This document shows positions 1 to 5,712 of a stretch of 5,990 nt of DNA, in pieces (position 1 is the first letter of the stretch; each line of letters starts with the position of its first letter). The position numbers and the translations under genes were made by a program. The stretch covers positions 1 to 5,990 of the forward strand of contig JAFAQO010000329.1 in assembly GCA_019246375.1 (NCBI GenBank), in the 5' to 3' direction. The notes under the pieces were generated by a model. It was not told where the DNA came from, did no database searches, and saw only the letters and a program-made list of their open reading frames with translations. Source of the DNA: Mycobacterium sp. (GTDB lineage Bacteria > Actinomycetota > Actinomycetes > Mycobacteriales > Mycobacteriaceae).

Positions 1-2
1 CT

Positions 3-50
3 CGAGAGTACGAGTTGCAAGAAGGGGAATCGGATGCAGGTCAGTGGTAG
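3..50 (+). CDS. Possible C-terminal tail of an upstream plus-strand gene (partial)
   Basis: Reading from base 3, this frame gives a 15-residue hydrophilic tail (REYELQEGESDAGQW) followed by a TAG stop at 48-50. Its acidic, polar composition would suit the end of a soluble protein, and a plus-strand gene here would converge on the minus-strand operon ending at 141, with the hairpin pair between them. Only 16 codons are visible, no domain can be recognised, and another plus-strand frame is also open across this stretch, so this is a weak call. The product is unknown. Confidence 0.25.
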   Translation, partial: REYELQEGESDAGQW

Positions 51-69
51 TGCCTCGCGCCCCTCGAGT

Positions 70-118
70 GTGACGCCAGCGTCACGTTGGCGGCCGAACG
101 TGACTCCAGCGTCACGTT
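70..118. repeat. Tandem pair of 19-bp palindromic repeats
   Basis: Two 19-bp copies lie at 70-88 and 100-118, offset by exactly 30 bp. They read GTGACGCCAGCGTCACGTT and GTGACTCCAGCGTCACGTT and differ at one position (75 versus 105). Each copy contains its own inverted repeat: GTGACG-CCAG-CGTCAC at 70-85, and a longer one in the second copy. The pair sits in non-coding DNA downstream of the minus-strand operon. It could be a duplicated terminator, a dispersed intergenic repeat or a protein-binding site; the sequence alone does not decide. Confidence 0.7.
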
Positions 119-120
119 CG
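95..120 (-). terminator. Strong hairpin 3' of the operon, candidate intrinsic terminator
   Basis: CGAACGTGAC (95-104) pairs perfectly with GTCACGTTCG (111-120), giving a 10-bp stem and a 6-nt loop. It lies 20 nt past the minus-strand stop codon at 141-143, a usual place for transcription to end. Neither strand has a clear U-tract after the stem; mycobacterial terminators often lack one, so this is plausible but unproven. Because the hairpin is symmetrical it could also end transcription of a plus-strand gene entering from the left. Confidence 0.5.
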
Positions 121-140
121 AGGTCTAACTGGCGCCGAGT

Positions 141-908
141 TCAGTTCTTTCCGGCGGTCAGCTTGGCGACGATGGACCGGAAGTCCTCGGTCTGGAACGA
201 CTGATTCTCGGCCGTCAGCGCGAAGTCGAGGGTGGCCAGCACGGCGCGCTCCAGGTGCACATTGAGCACCCGCTTGGTGCTCTCGACCGCTTGCTGGGGC
301 AACTCCATGATCCGTTGCGCGCATACCACGGCGTCGGCGAGCGGATCAGCGGCGACGTGGTTGGCGAGCCCAAGTTCGACTGCCCGCTCAGCGGGGATTC
401 GCGTACCGGTCAACGCATACTCCTTGGCTAAGAGCAAGCTGATGTGCAGCGGCCACGTCAGTGGCCCGCCGTCGGCAGCCACCAGCCCCACTTGCACATG
501 CGGGTCGGCGAGGTAGGCGTCCCCGGCGATGTAGACGATGTCGCTCAGCGCAACCAGGCTGCAGCCAAGTCCGACCGCCGGCCCGTTGACCGCTGCCACC
601 ACCGGAATTCGGCAGCGCGCCATGCCCAGCACGATCTCGCGCCCGTCGGCGATGGTCTTCGCACGCAGGTCGGCATCCTTCGCCAACTCCGCGAGATAGT
701 GAAAGTCGCCGCCCGCCGAGAATGCCCTGCCGCTGCCGGTCAGCACCGCGGCACGGGCCTGCCGATCGTCGCTCAACCGCTGCCACAGCCGCGCGAGCCC
801 ATTGTGCAGGTTGTCGTTGACGGCGTTGAGCGCATCAGGTCGGTTCAGCGTGATGATCCGCAGCGGCCCTTCGGCGCGAACGTCGATTTCCTCCGGCATG
901 TCGTACAA
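141..908 (-). CDS. Enoyl-CoA hydratase/isomerase family protein (crotonase fold), last gene of the operon
   Basis: A 255-residue protein, the usual length for a single-domain crotonase. Family marks are the early LNRPDALNA segment (21-29), the oxyanion-hole loop GRAFSAGGDF (60-69), AAVNGPAVGLGCSL (105-118) and the helix AKEYALTG (161-168). Crotonases act on cytosolic acyl-CoA thioesters, stabilising a thioester enolate; the context suggests the step after acyl-CoA dehydrogenation. By motif alignment with rat mitochondrial hydratase, the two catalytic glutamates (Glu144 and Glu164) are replaced by Ser117 and His137 (motif DPHVQVGL), so ordinary water addition is doubtful and another crotonase reaction (isomerase, hydrolase, ring or C-C cleavage) is possible. 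The start is taken as TTG at 906-908, 1 nt after the preceding gene's stop and 6 nt from an AGGAG; an in-frame ATG at 897-899 would lie 15 nt from that site and shorten the protein by three residues. Confidence 0.9.
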   Translation of the reverse strand: MYDMPEEIDVRAEGPLRIITLNRPDALNAVNDNLHNGLARLWQRLSDDRQARAAVLTGSGRAFSAGGDFHYLAELAKDADLRAKTIADGREIVLGMARCRIPVVAAVNGPAVGLGCSLVALSDIVYIAGDAYLADPHVQVGLVAADGGPLTWPLHISLLLAKEYALTGTRIPAERAVELGLANHVAADPLADAVVCAQRIMELPQQAVESTKRVLNVHLERAVLATLDFALTAENQSFQTEDFRSIVAKLTAGKN

Positions 909-909
909 G

Positions 910-1998
910 TCAGACTCCTAATCCCAAGATTCGTGAAGCGATGATGTTCTTCTGGATCTGTGAAGTACCGCCCATCACGCTTTGCGCGCGGCTGTACAGA
1001 TAGGCGCTCAGCAAATCGGGGTCGGTGGTGCCTCCGACGGCCAGCGCGGCGTGACCGACCGACTGCTCGACCCAGGTCATCAGCAACTTATCGAGCGATC
1101 CGTCCGACCCGTGCGACACGCCGTCGAGCTGTTCGGACAGCCGCCGCCGTACGTGATGGGTCAGCATCTCGCTTTGTACTGCCGCCCAAGTGAGTTCGTC
1201 ACCGGGTGGACCGTCGATTCGCGCGGCCAGCTGCCGCACCAGCTTGCCGTACCTGGCCGCATAGCCCAGCGTGGACGGTTCGCGTTCGTGTCCAACCACC
1301 GTCATCGCCAGCGCCCAGCCCTCACCTGGGGCACCGATCATCTGATCTGCCGGGACAGTCGCACCGTCGAAGAACACCTGACCGAATTCGGTGGTAACCC
1401 CGTTCATCATGCGCAGCGGACGTTGTTGCACGCCAGGTTGTTTCATCGAGATAACAAAAGCGGACAGGCCTCGGTGGCGTTTGGCGTCCGGATCGGTGCG
1501 GGCCAGCAACAGGCACCAGTCAGCGACGTCGGAGTAGCTGGTCCAGATCTTGTGACCATGCACGACATAGTTGTCGCCGTCGCGGGTGGCGGTCGTCGTC
1601 AGCGAGGCGAGATCCGAGCCGGCGCCGGGCTCGCTGAAGCCCTGGCACCACCGCTCGGTGCCGTTGATCATGCCGGGCAGAAATCGCCGCCGCAGTTCCT
1701 CGCTGCCGTGCCTGCTCAGACCCACGACCAGGTAGCCCAGGCTGGGCCGCGGCGGAGCTTCGGCACGTGCCAGCTCTTCGTCGAGGATGACGTCGTACAC
1801 CGGCGGCAATCCTTGGCCGCCGTACTCTCGCGGCCACGACAACCCGAAGAACCCACCCTCGTACAACGCGCGGTGCCATTCGCCCTGACGCGTCCAGTAC
1901 TCGTCGCCTGAACTGGGGAACTCCCTGGCGTGCACGGAAAGCCAAGACCGCAGTCGGTCGCGGAAGGCCGCTTCATCGCGTGAATCACGAAAGTCCAA
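910..1998 (-). CDS. Acyl-CoA dehydrogenase, subunit carrying the flavin-facing EPGAGSD motif (FadE family)
   Basis: A 362-residue flavoprotein of the acyl-CoA dehydrogenase family, which desaturates acyl-CoA between alpha and beta carbons and passes electrons to electron-transfer flavoprotein. The order is an N-terminal helical domain (about 1-115), a middle beta domain with GFSEPGAGSD (120-129) and IWTSYSD (151-157), which normally contact the flavin, and a C-terminal helical domain ending in MGGTSQIQKNIIASRILG (342-359). The medium-chain enzyme's catalytic glutamate in the YEGT motif is Gly here (343-344), so the base is probably Glu238 or Glu240 in GHERE (236-240), as in isovaleryl-type enzymes and some FadE proteins. 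The C-terminal domain lacks a clear RxxYGxxIxxxQ motif and a QxHGGxG motif; both occur in the adjacent gene product, suggesting a heteromer. The TTG start at 1996-1998 has AAGGAG 7 nt upstream and overlaps the preceding gene by 14 nt. Confidence 0.92.
   Translation of the reverse strand: MDFRDSRDEAAFRDRLRSWLSVHAREFPSSGDEYWTRQGEWHRALYEGGFFGLSWPREYGGQGLPPVYDVILDEELARAEAPPRPSLGYLVVGLSRHGSEELRRRFLPGMINGTERWCQGFSEPGAGSDLASLTTTATRDGDNYVVHGHKIWTSYSDVADWCLLLARTDPDAKRHRGLSAFVISMKQPGVQQRPLRMMNGVTTEFGQVFFDGATVPADQMIGAPGEGWALAMTVVGHEREPSTLGYAARYGKLVRQLAARIDGPPGDELTWAAVQSEMLTHHVRRRLSEQLDGVSHGSDGSLDKLLMTWVEQSVGHAALAVGGTTDPDLLSAYLYSRAQSVMGGTSQIQKNIIASRILGLGV
915..919 (-). promoter_or_regulatory. Ribosome binding site that favours a TTG start for the crotonase gene
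   Basis: On the minus strand AGGAG lies inside the last codons (Leu-Gly-Val) of the preceding dehydrogenase gene. Six nucleotides separate it from the TTG at 908-906, whereas the alternative ATG at 899-897 is 15 nt away, too far for normal pairing. This supports the TTG start and translational coupling to the upstream gene. Confidence 0.6.
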
Positions 1999-2890
1999 CG
2001 TCGATCTCCTTCAGCTTCACGGGCCACAGCTCGGTGGACGTCAACGCACGCCGCAGGTAGACGTGTGCCAGGCACTCCCAGGTATTGCCGATGCCGCCGT
2101 GCACCTGCACGGCGGTCTCACATACAGTCCGGGCCGCACGCGCACAGTAAATCTTCGCGACGCGGGCGGCGCGAACCGCTTCGTTCGCGGCGAGCTCGTC
2201 GACCGCCCATGCGGCATGTCTCAGCACACTTACCGAACCCTCGATCAAGGCCAGACTTTCGGCGAGCAGGTGGGCCACCGCCTGGTAGTACCCGATCGGT
2301 TTGCCATACTGCTCACGGATTTTCGCGTAGTCGCAGGCGAGCGTATGCGCTCCGCGGGCGGATCCGACCAGATCTGCGGAGGTCGTCACCAGCGCGAGGG
2401 CAAACCATTGGTGGGCAACGTCGATGGGTACCTCGCCCAGGGCTTCCGGCTTTCCCCGAAGTCCTGCGTTGGCTCTGGTCAGATCCGCTCCGGGTTTAAC
2501 ATTGTCAAGCTCGGCCGCCAGCACGGAAGTTCCATGAATCAACAGGGCGCGCTGATATCCACGGGCATCGACAGCCAAATTGTCGAGCGCGATCGTCAAA
2601 CTCCTGCTGTCGGCGCCGACATGCCGCGCCAGATCGTCGGCGAGCACCGGTCCCAGAAACGGCGCGTCGAGCAGTCCGCGGCCGAATTCCTCGGCGACGA
2701 TGGCCACTTCGACCCCGGAAGCGCCGTCCGAGCGCAGCGATCGCCACCCGGTCAGCTCAATCTGCCTGTCCAGCCGGGAAATTCGGGCGTCGTCGGCGAG
2801 ACCCTGCACCGATCCCGGGCCCAGATCGTCGGCCAGTTTGGCGGCGGCATCGCGCAGTTGTTGTTGTTCAGCTGTCAGACGGACATCCAT
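1985..2890 (-). CDS. Short acyl-CoA dehydrogenase subunit carrying the R/Q and HGGIG flavin motifs (FadE family)
   Basis: A 301-residue protein, clearly shorter than the usual 370-400 of acyl-CoA dehydrogenases. The N-terminal helical domain begins with the typical LTAEQQQLRDAAAKL (5-19). The middle beta domain (about 95-165) is reduced and has no EPGAGSD-like motif. The C-terminal helical domain is well kept: REQYGKPIGYYQAVAH (192-207) with Arg192 and Gln203, and VQVHGGIGNTWE (261-272) followed by HVYLRRA. These elements normally bind the FAD of the partner subunit. The protein ends soon after and lacks the YEGT/GGTSQIQ segment. It probably has no activity alone and pairs with the product of the next gene, as in mycobacterial FadE26/FadE27 and FadE28/FadE29 enzymes of cholesterol side-chain oxidation. 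The ATG at 2888-2890 has AAGGAG 4 nt upstream and overlaps the ligase gene by 23 nt. The specific substrate is unknown. Confidence 0.92.
   Translation of the reverse strand: MDVRLTAEQQQLRDAAAKLADDLGPGSVQGLADDARISRLDRQIELTGWRSLRSDGASGVEVAIVAEEFGRGLLDAPFLGPVLADDLARHVGADSRSLTIALDNLAVDARGYQRALLIHGTSVLAAELDNVKPGADLTRANAGLRGKPEALGEVPIDVAHQWFALALVTTSADLVGSARGAHTLACDYAKIREQYGKPIGYYQAVAHLLAESLALIEGSVSVLRHAAWAVDELAANEAVRAARVAKIYCARAARTVCETAVQVHGGIGNTWECLAHVYLRRALTSTELWPVKLKEIDVGLS
2006..2011 (-). promoter_or_regulatory. Ribosome binding site for the TTG start of the second dehydrogenase gene
   Basis: AAGGAG on the minus strand encodes Lys-Glu of the LKEIDVGLS end of the short dehydrogenase subunit and lies 7 nt before the TTG at 1998-1996. 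No ATG is placed at a comparable distance, so this site decides the start. It implies that the two subunits are translated in a coupled way, which would suit 1:1 assembly. Confidence 0.65.
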
Positions 2891-4277
2891 AGAGCTCCTT
2901 CAGCACTCGGCGTAGCACCTTGCCGGAGGGCAGGCGAGGAATCTCGGTGACGAAGACGACGCGGCTCAGCCGTTTATAGGACGCCAACCGGTCCGCGACT
3001 CGCTGGGTGAGTTCGGCTCGGTCGACGGGAGTGTGGACCGCTACCGCGGCGACGACCGCTTCGCCGCCCCGGCCGTCGGGAACGCCGAACACCGCGCAAT
3101 CTTTGACATCGGGGTGACCGTGCAGCACGGCTTCGATTTCGGCGGGGGCCACCTGGAAGCCGCGAACCTTGATCATCTCTTTGGACCGGTCGGTGATGCG
3201 CAGCCAGCCGTCGGCGTCGAGGTGGCCGACATCTCCCGTGCGGTACCAACCGTCGCAGAACGCTTCTCGGGTTGCCTCAGATGGCAGGTAGCCGGACATC
3301 AGCGACTCCGAACGCGCCTGGATTTCCCCGGTCTCTCCCGGGGCCACCTGCTGGCCGGTGTCCAGCGACACCACCCGCAGGTCCACACCGGGCACCGGAC
3401 GCCCGACCGAGTCGAGCCGCGCGGCGTCGAGCGGATTGCAGGTGATGACGGGCAGCTCCGTGGTGCCGTAGGCGGGCACCAAACCGACGCCGGTGCGCCG
3501 GGTGATGGTTGCAGCCACAGTGCCGCTGACTGGCGTGGCGCCCCACATGATGAAGCGTAGCGACGACAGGTCGTAGGACTCGAGCTTCGGATGCGCGGCG
3601 ATGGCAAGCGCGATCGGCGCAACTGCCATCTCGACGGTGATGCGGTCGGCCTCGATGTGGTGCAGCATCTGGTCGATATCGAAGCGACGATGCAGTCGCA
3701 GCCACGTTCCGGTTTCCAGCGCCGTAACGATGTTGAGAAAGCCCAGGATGTGCGACGGCGGCGTGACGACTTGGATGCGATCCTGCGACGTCAGTTGCAG
3801 CGCGTCGCGCCAGTGCCGGACGGCCGCACGCAACGACGCGTGGGTGTGCCGAACCGCTTTCGGTAACCCAGTAGTGCCGGAACTGAAGACCAACAGCGCG
3901 TCGGCCTTTGCAGGCGGTGGCCCGACCACCGGCTGGCCCGGCGTGATCGGCTCGTCGAGGTGCAGCATCGGCATGAGATCGGCCAGCACCGAATGGTCAC
4001 CGACCGCGTGGGCGGGGCTGGTCAGCGCGAGTGCACGGTCGGCCTCGTCACGCTTCCAGCCCGGGCTGATCAGCACGACCGCTGCGCCCAACTGCCAGAT
4101 AGCCCGCAGTGCGACGACAAACTCCGGCCGGTTAGAAGCCATCAGCGCGACTCGATCGCCGGCCGTCACACCGCGCTTGACCAGCGTAGCCGCCATTCCG
4201 TCGGCCAACGCACCGAGCAACGCCGGGCTATAACGGCAGTCCTCGAACACGAGCGCAGGCGGCTCAGCGGCATACAT
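2868..4277 (-). CDS. Acyl-CoA ligase (AMP-forming), first gene of the operon
   Basis: A 469-residue ANL-superfamily enzyme that would adenylate a carboxylic acid with ATP and transfer the acyl group to CoA in the cytosol. Core motifs appear in order: phosphate-binding SSGTTGLPK (132-140), WGATPVSG (245-252), YGTTE (270-274), YRTGD (345-349), the hinge and C-domain segment DRSKEMIKVRGFQVAPAEIE (363-382), and LPSGKVLRR (449-457) with the catalytic Lys453. This is the 4-coumarate-CoA ligase/FadD type; the substrate could be a fatty, aromatic, terpenoid or steroid-derived acid. It is shorter than the common 500-550 residues, with the N-terminal part trimmed. The ATG at 4275-4277 is chosen because ATAGGA lies 8 nt upstream; an 18-residue extension to 4331 would run through the putative operator. 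Its 3' end overlaps the next gene by 23 nt. Transcription probably starts in the divergent intergenic region. Confidence 0.93.
   Translation of the reverse strand: MYAAEPPALVFEDCRYSPALLGALADGMAATLVKRGVTAGDRVALMASNRPEFVVALRAIWQLGAAVVLISPGWKRDEADRALALTSPAHAVGDHSVLADLMPMLHLDEPITPGQPVVGPPPAKADALLVFSSGTTGLPKAVRHTHASLRAAVRHWRDALQLTSQDRIQVVTPPSHILGFLNIVTALETGTWLRLHRRFDIDQMLHHIEADRITVEMAVAPIALAIAAHPKLESYDLSSLRFIMWGATPVSGTVAATITRRTGVGLVPAYGTTELPVITCNPLDAARLDSVGRPVPGVDLRVVSLDTGQQVAPGETGEIQARSESLMSGYLPSEATREAFCDGWYRTGDVGHLDADGWLRITDRSKEMIKVRGFQVAPAEIEAVLHGHPDVKDCAVFGVPDGRGGEAVVAAVAVHTPVDRAELTQRVADRLASYKRLSRVVFVTEIPRLPSGKVLRRVLKELYGCPSDS
2895..2900 (-). promoter_or_regulatory. Ribosome binding site of the short dehydrogenase gene, inside the ligase gene
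   Basis: AAGGAG on the minus strand encodes Lys-Glu in the ligase's final VLKELYG segment and lies 4 nt before the ATG at 2890-2888. The same arrangement, LKE followed by the next start, recurs at 2006-2011. Confidence 0.6.
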
Positions 4278-4305
4278 TGAGAATATCCTATCGTTTTGAG
4301 AGAAT
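4277..4305 (+). promoter_or_regulatory. Candidate promoter of the reductase gene
   Basis: TTGAGA at 4277-4282 resembles a -35 box. After a 17-nt spacer, GAGAAT at 4300-4305 matches four of six -10 consensus positions, predicting a start near 4312. The -10 box would lie inside the palindrome at 4300-4314, so a bound protein there should block it. This is a consensus match only. Confidence 0.3.
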
Positions 4306-4314
4306 AGTATTCTC
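4279..4314. promoter_or_regulatory. Candidate shared operator: perfect palindrome plus a third half-site
   Basis: GAGAATA-G-TATTCTC at 4300-4314 is a perfect inverted repeat with 7-bp arms around one base. A further copy of the half-site GAGAATA lies at 4279-4285, exactly 21 bp (two helical turns) upstream in the same orientation. This AT-rich block stands out in GC-rich surroundings and sits between two divergent start codons, 4277 and 4349. It fits the binding site of a dimeric repressor, TetR-like by size and symmetry, controlling both transcription units. The regulator gene is not visible in this window and its family is inferred, not shown. Confidence 0.7.
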
Positions 4315-4331
4315 GATATGGAAGAACGCAA
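4304..4331 (-). promoter_or_regulatory. Candidate promoter of the ligase operon
   Basis: On the minus strand TTGCGT (4331-4326), a 16-nt spacer and TACTAT (4309-4304) make a plausible -35/-10 pair. The -10 box overlaps the palindrome centre. Start of transcription would fall near 4297, about 20 nt before the ligase ATG. The match to consensus is partial, so this is tentative. Confidence 0.3.
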
Positions 4332-4348
4332 GTACTGGAAGGGCTGCC

Positions 4349-5350
4349 ATGGCGGAACTGCACGCGTTCCACCGGGCGACGGTGCGTCGGATCATCAAGG
4401 AGACGCCCGACGCCCGCACCTTCGTGCTGGAACCGCATGAGCAGCCGTTCTCGTATCGCGCCGGACAGTACTGCACGTTCCGCGTCCGCGTGGACGACAC
4501 GGAGCTGTACCGGGCATATTCGATGTCCAGCGCACCAGAAATCGATACCGAGCTGATGACGACGGTCAAGCGGGTCCCGGGCGGCAAGGTGTCGAACTGG
4601 TTGCTGGACAGTGTGTCCGAAGGCGACGAACTGACAATGACCAGAGCCGCGGGCACCTTCTGCCTGACTGAAAGCTCGGTGCCCCTGTTGGCCTTCGCCG
4701 GTGGCAGCGGTGTTACCCCGATCCTGTCGCTGGCCAAGAGCGCGCTGGCCACGACGGATCGCGTCGTGCGGCTGCTGTGCGCGGACCGCGACCGGGCGTC
4801 GGTGATCTTTGACCCGGTGCTGACAAGCCTCGTCGAGCGCTACCCCGACCGGCTCTCCGTGGCGCGCCATTTCGACGTCGAACACGGATTGATCGACGCG
4901 ACCGCTATCCGCGACTTCGTCGGTGTCGACGGCGACGCCGACTGCTACGTATGCGGACCGGAAGGCTTCATGGCTGTGGTGCGCTCGGCGCTGCCCGGCC
5001 CCGGGCGAGTTTTCGTCGAGGACTTCGACTTACCGCAGCTGAAGCCCGCGTCCAACGCCGTCGACGGTGCCAAAGTGGAGGGCACGGTCACGATCTTGCT
5101 CGACCGGAAGAAGGCTTCCGTGCCACGAGTCGAGGGCGAAACGCTGTTGGAAAGCGCCCGGCGGGCGGGCCTGGCGCCGCCGTTCAGCTGCGAGGCCGGC
5201 AACTGCGGCACCTGCATGGCGCGGCTCACCGAGGGCAAAGCGACCATGCGAGTCAACGACGCGCTCGACGACGACGAGGTGGCCGACGGCTACATTCTGA
5301 CCTGCCAGGGCGTACCCGACACGGCGTCGGTCACAGTGCGCTACGAGTAG
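4349..5350 (+). CDS. NAD(P)H-dependent flavin reductase with C-terminal 2Fe-2S domain (PaaE/KshB-like)
   Basis: A 333-residue electron-transfer protein with three modules. The FAD-binding beta barrel (about 1-108) contains RAYSMSS (55-61). The NAD(P)-binding domain (about 110-225) contains GGSGVTPILS (118-127) and CGPEGFM (202-208). The C-terminal plant-type ferredoxin domain (about 245-333) has cysteines 281, 286, 289 and 319 in a CX4CX2CX29C pattern. Such proteins pass electrons from NAD(P)H via FAD and 2Fe-2S to an oxygenase; KshB serves a steroid Rieske oxygenase and PaaE an epoxidase. Here a P450 gene is the nearest possible partner, but no pairing is shown. The ATG at 4349 has GGAAGG (4337-4342) 6 nt upstream. 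A longer frame from TTG at 4277 would translate the operator and is rejected. The gene lies 13 nt before the next one and probably forms an operon with it. Confidence 0.93.
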   Translation: MAELHAFHRATVRRIIKETPDARTFVLEPHEQPFSYRAGQYCTFRVRVDDTELYRAYSMSSAPEIDTELMTTVKRVPGGKVSNWLLDSVSEGDELTMTRAAGTFCLTESSVPLLAFAGGSGVTPILSLAKSALATTDRVVRLLCADRDRASVIFDPVLTSLVERYPDRLSVARHFDVEHGLIDATAIRDFVGVDGDADCYVCGPEGFMAVVRSALPGPGRVFVEDFDLPQLKPASNAVDGAKVEGTVTILLDRKKASVPRVEGETLLESARRAGLAPPFSCEAGNCGTCMARLTEGKATMRVNDALDDDEVADGYILTCQGVPDTASVTVRYE

Positions 5351-5363
5351 AAAGGCGGCGACC

Positions 5364-5678
5364 ATGCCCAAAGGCGTCCTTGTCGTCGAGAGCCGGCCGA
5401 GCTCGCCCGATCGTGACCACGAGTACAACAGCTGGTACGACGGCATCCATCTGCGCGAACTGCTGGCGCTCGACGGATTCGTCGGTGCGCGACGGCTGAG
5501 GCCAGTCGCCGACGACGGCCCCTACGTGGCTCTCTACGAACTCGAAGGCGACGACCTTCAGGCGATCGTGGACAACATGGTCGCCTGTGGGCAACGCGGC
5601 GAGTTGCACCTTTCCGACGCCCTGATGCTGGACCCGCCACCGGCGATGCGGTTACTCGAGGTGACAACAGAACGCTGA
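5364..5678 (+). CDS. Small dimeric alpha-beta-barrel-like protein (EthD-like), function unknown
   Basis: A 104-residue protein starting with a beta strand (KGVLVVES, 3-10), then EYNSWYDGIHLRELLAL (20-36), a second strand-like segment (ARRLRPV, 42-48) and YVALYELEGDD (54-64) before an amphipathic helix. The order strand, NxWYDxxHL helix, FxxARR strand, YxAxYEL strand is typical of small ferredoxin-like dimeric alpha-beta barrels related to EthD, often found in steroid and ether catabolic clusters. EthD-type proteins accompany P450 systems, but their biochemical role is mostly unclear and none can be assigned here. There is no signal peptide or membrane segment. The start is supported by AAAGG (5351-5355) 8 nt upstream. 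It follows the reductase gene by 13 nt, so the two are probably co-transcribed. Confidence 0.85.
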   Translation: MPKGVLVVESRPSSPDRDHEYNSWYDGIHLRELLALDGFVGARRLRPVADDGPYVALYELEGDDLQAIVDNMVACGQRGELHLSDALMLDPPPAMRLLEVTTER

Positions 5679-5679
5679 G

Positions 5680-5712
5680 CGTTCCGGTTAGCGCAGCACC
5701 CTCACCGGAACG
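5680..5712. terminator. Inverted repeat spanning convergent gene ends, candidate bidirectional terminator
   Basis: CGTTCCGGT (5680-5688) is exactly complementary to ACCGGAACG (5704-5712), a 9-bp GC-rich stem with a 15-nt loop. It spans the 9-nt gap between the plus-strand stop at 5676-5678 and the P450 stop at 5688-5690, with the right arm inside P450 coding sequence. A competing small hairpin, AACGC-TGA-GCGTT (5671-5683), has the plus-strand stop codon as its loop. Neither has a U-tract, so a terminator role is an inference from position. Confidence 0.4.

Noticed and set aside
70..120. CRISPR array
   Set aside because: Only two short palindromic copies with an 11-nt gap occur; there are no further repeats, spacers or cas genes.
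982..1911. Long plus-strand open frame (309 codons) opposite the second dehydrogenase gene
   Set aside because: It is a shadow of the coding strand, with no motif and no ribosome binding site of note.
2063..2950. Long plus-strand open frame (295 codons) opposite the short dehydrogenase gene
   Set aside because: It is antisense to a gene with clear family motifs, and its translation shows no recognisable domain. Long opposite-strand frames are expected in GC-rich DNA.
4278..4331. N-terminal extension of the ligase to 4331
   Set aside because: It covers the operator and candidate promoters, while the ATG at 4277 has ATAGGA at proper spacing.
4277..4348. N-terminal extension of the reductase from TTG at 4277
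   Set aside because: It would encode 24 residues through the palindromic operator region. The ATG at 4349 has a good ribosome binding site and begins where homologous FAD domains usually begin.
4318..4348. ATG at 4318 as an alternative or leader peptide start
   Set aside because: It is out of frame with the reductase and has no ribosome binding site; nothing supports its translation.
4166..4885. Minus-strand open frame (239 codons) running from inside the reductase gene through the intergenic region
   Set aside because: It crosses the divergent promoter region and overlaps two well-supported genes in other frames, and its translation has no family signature.
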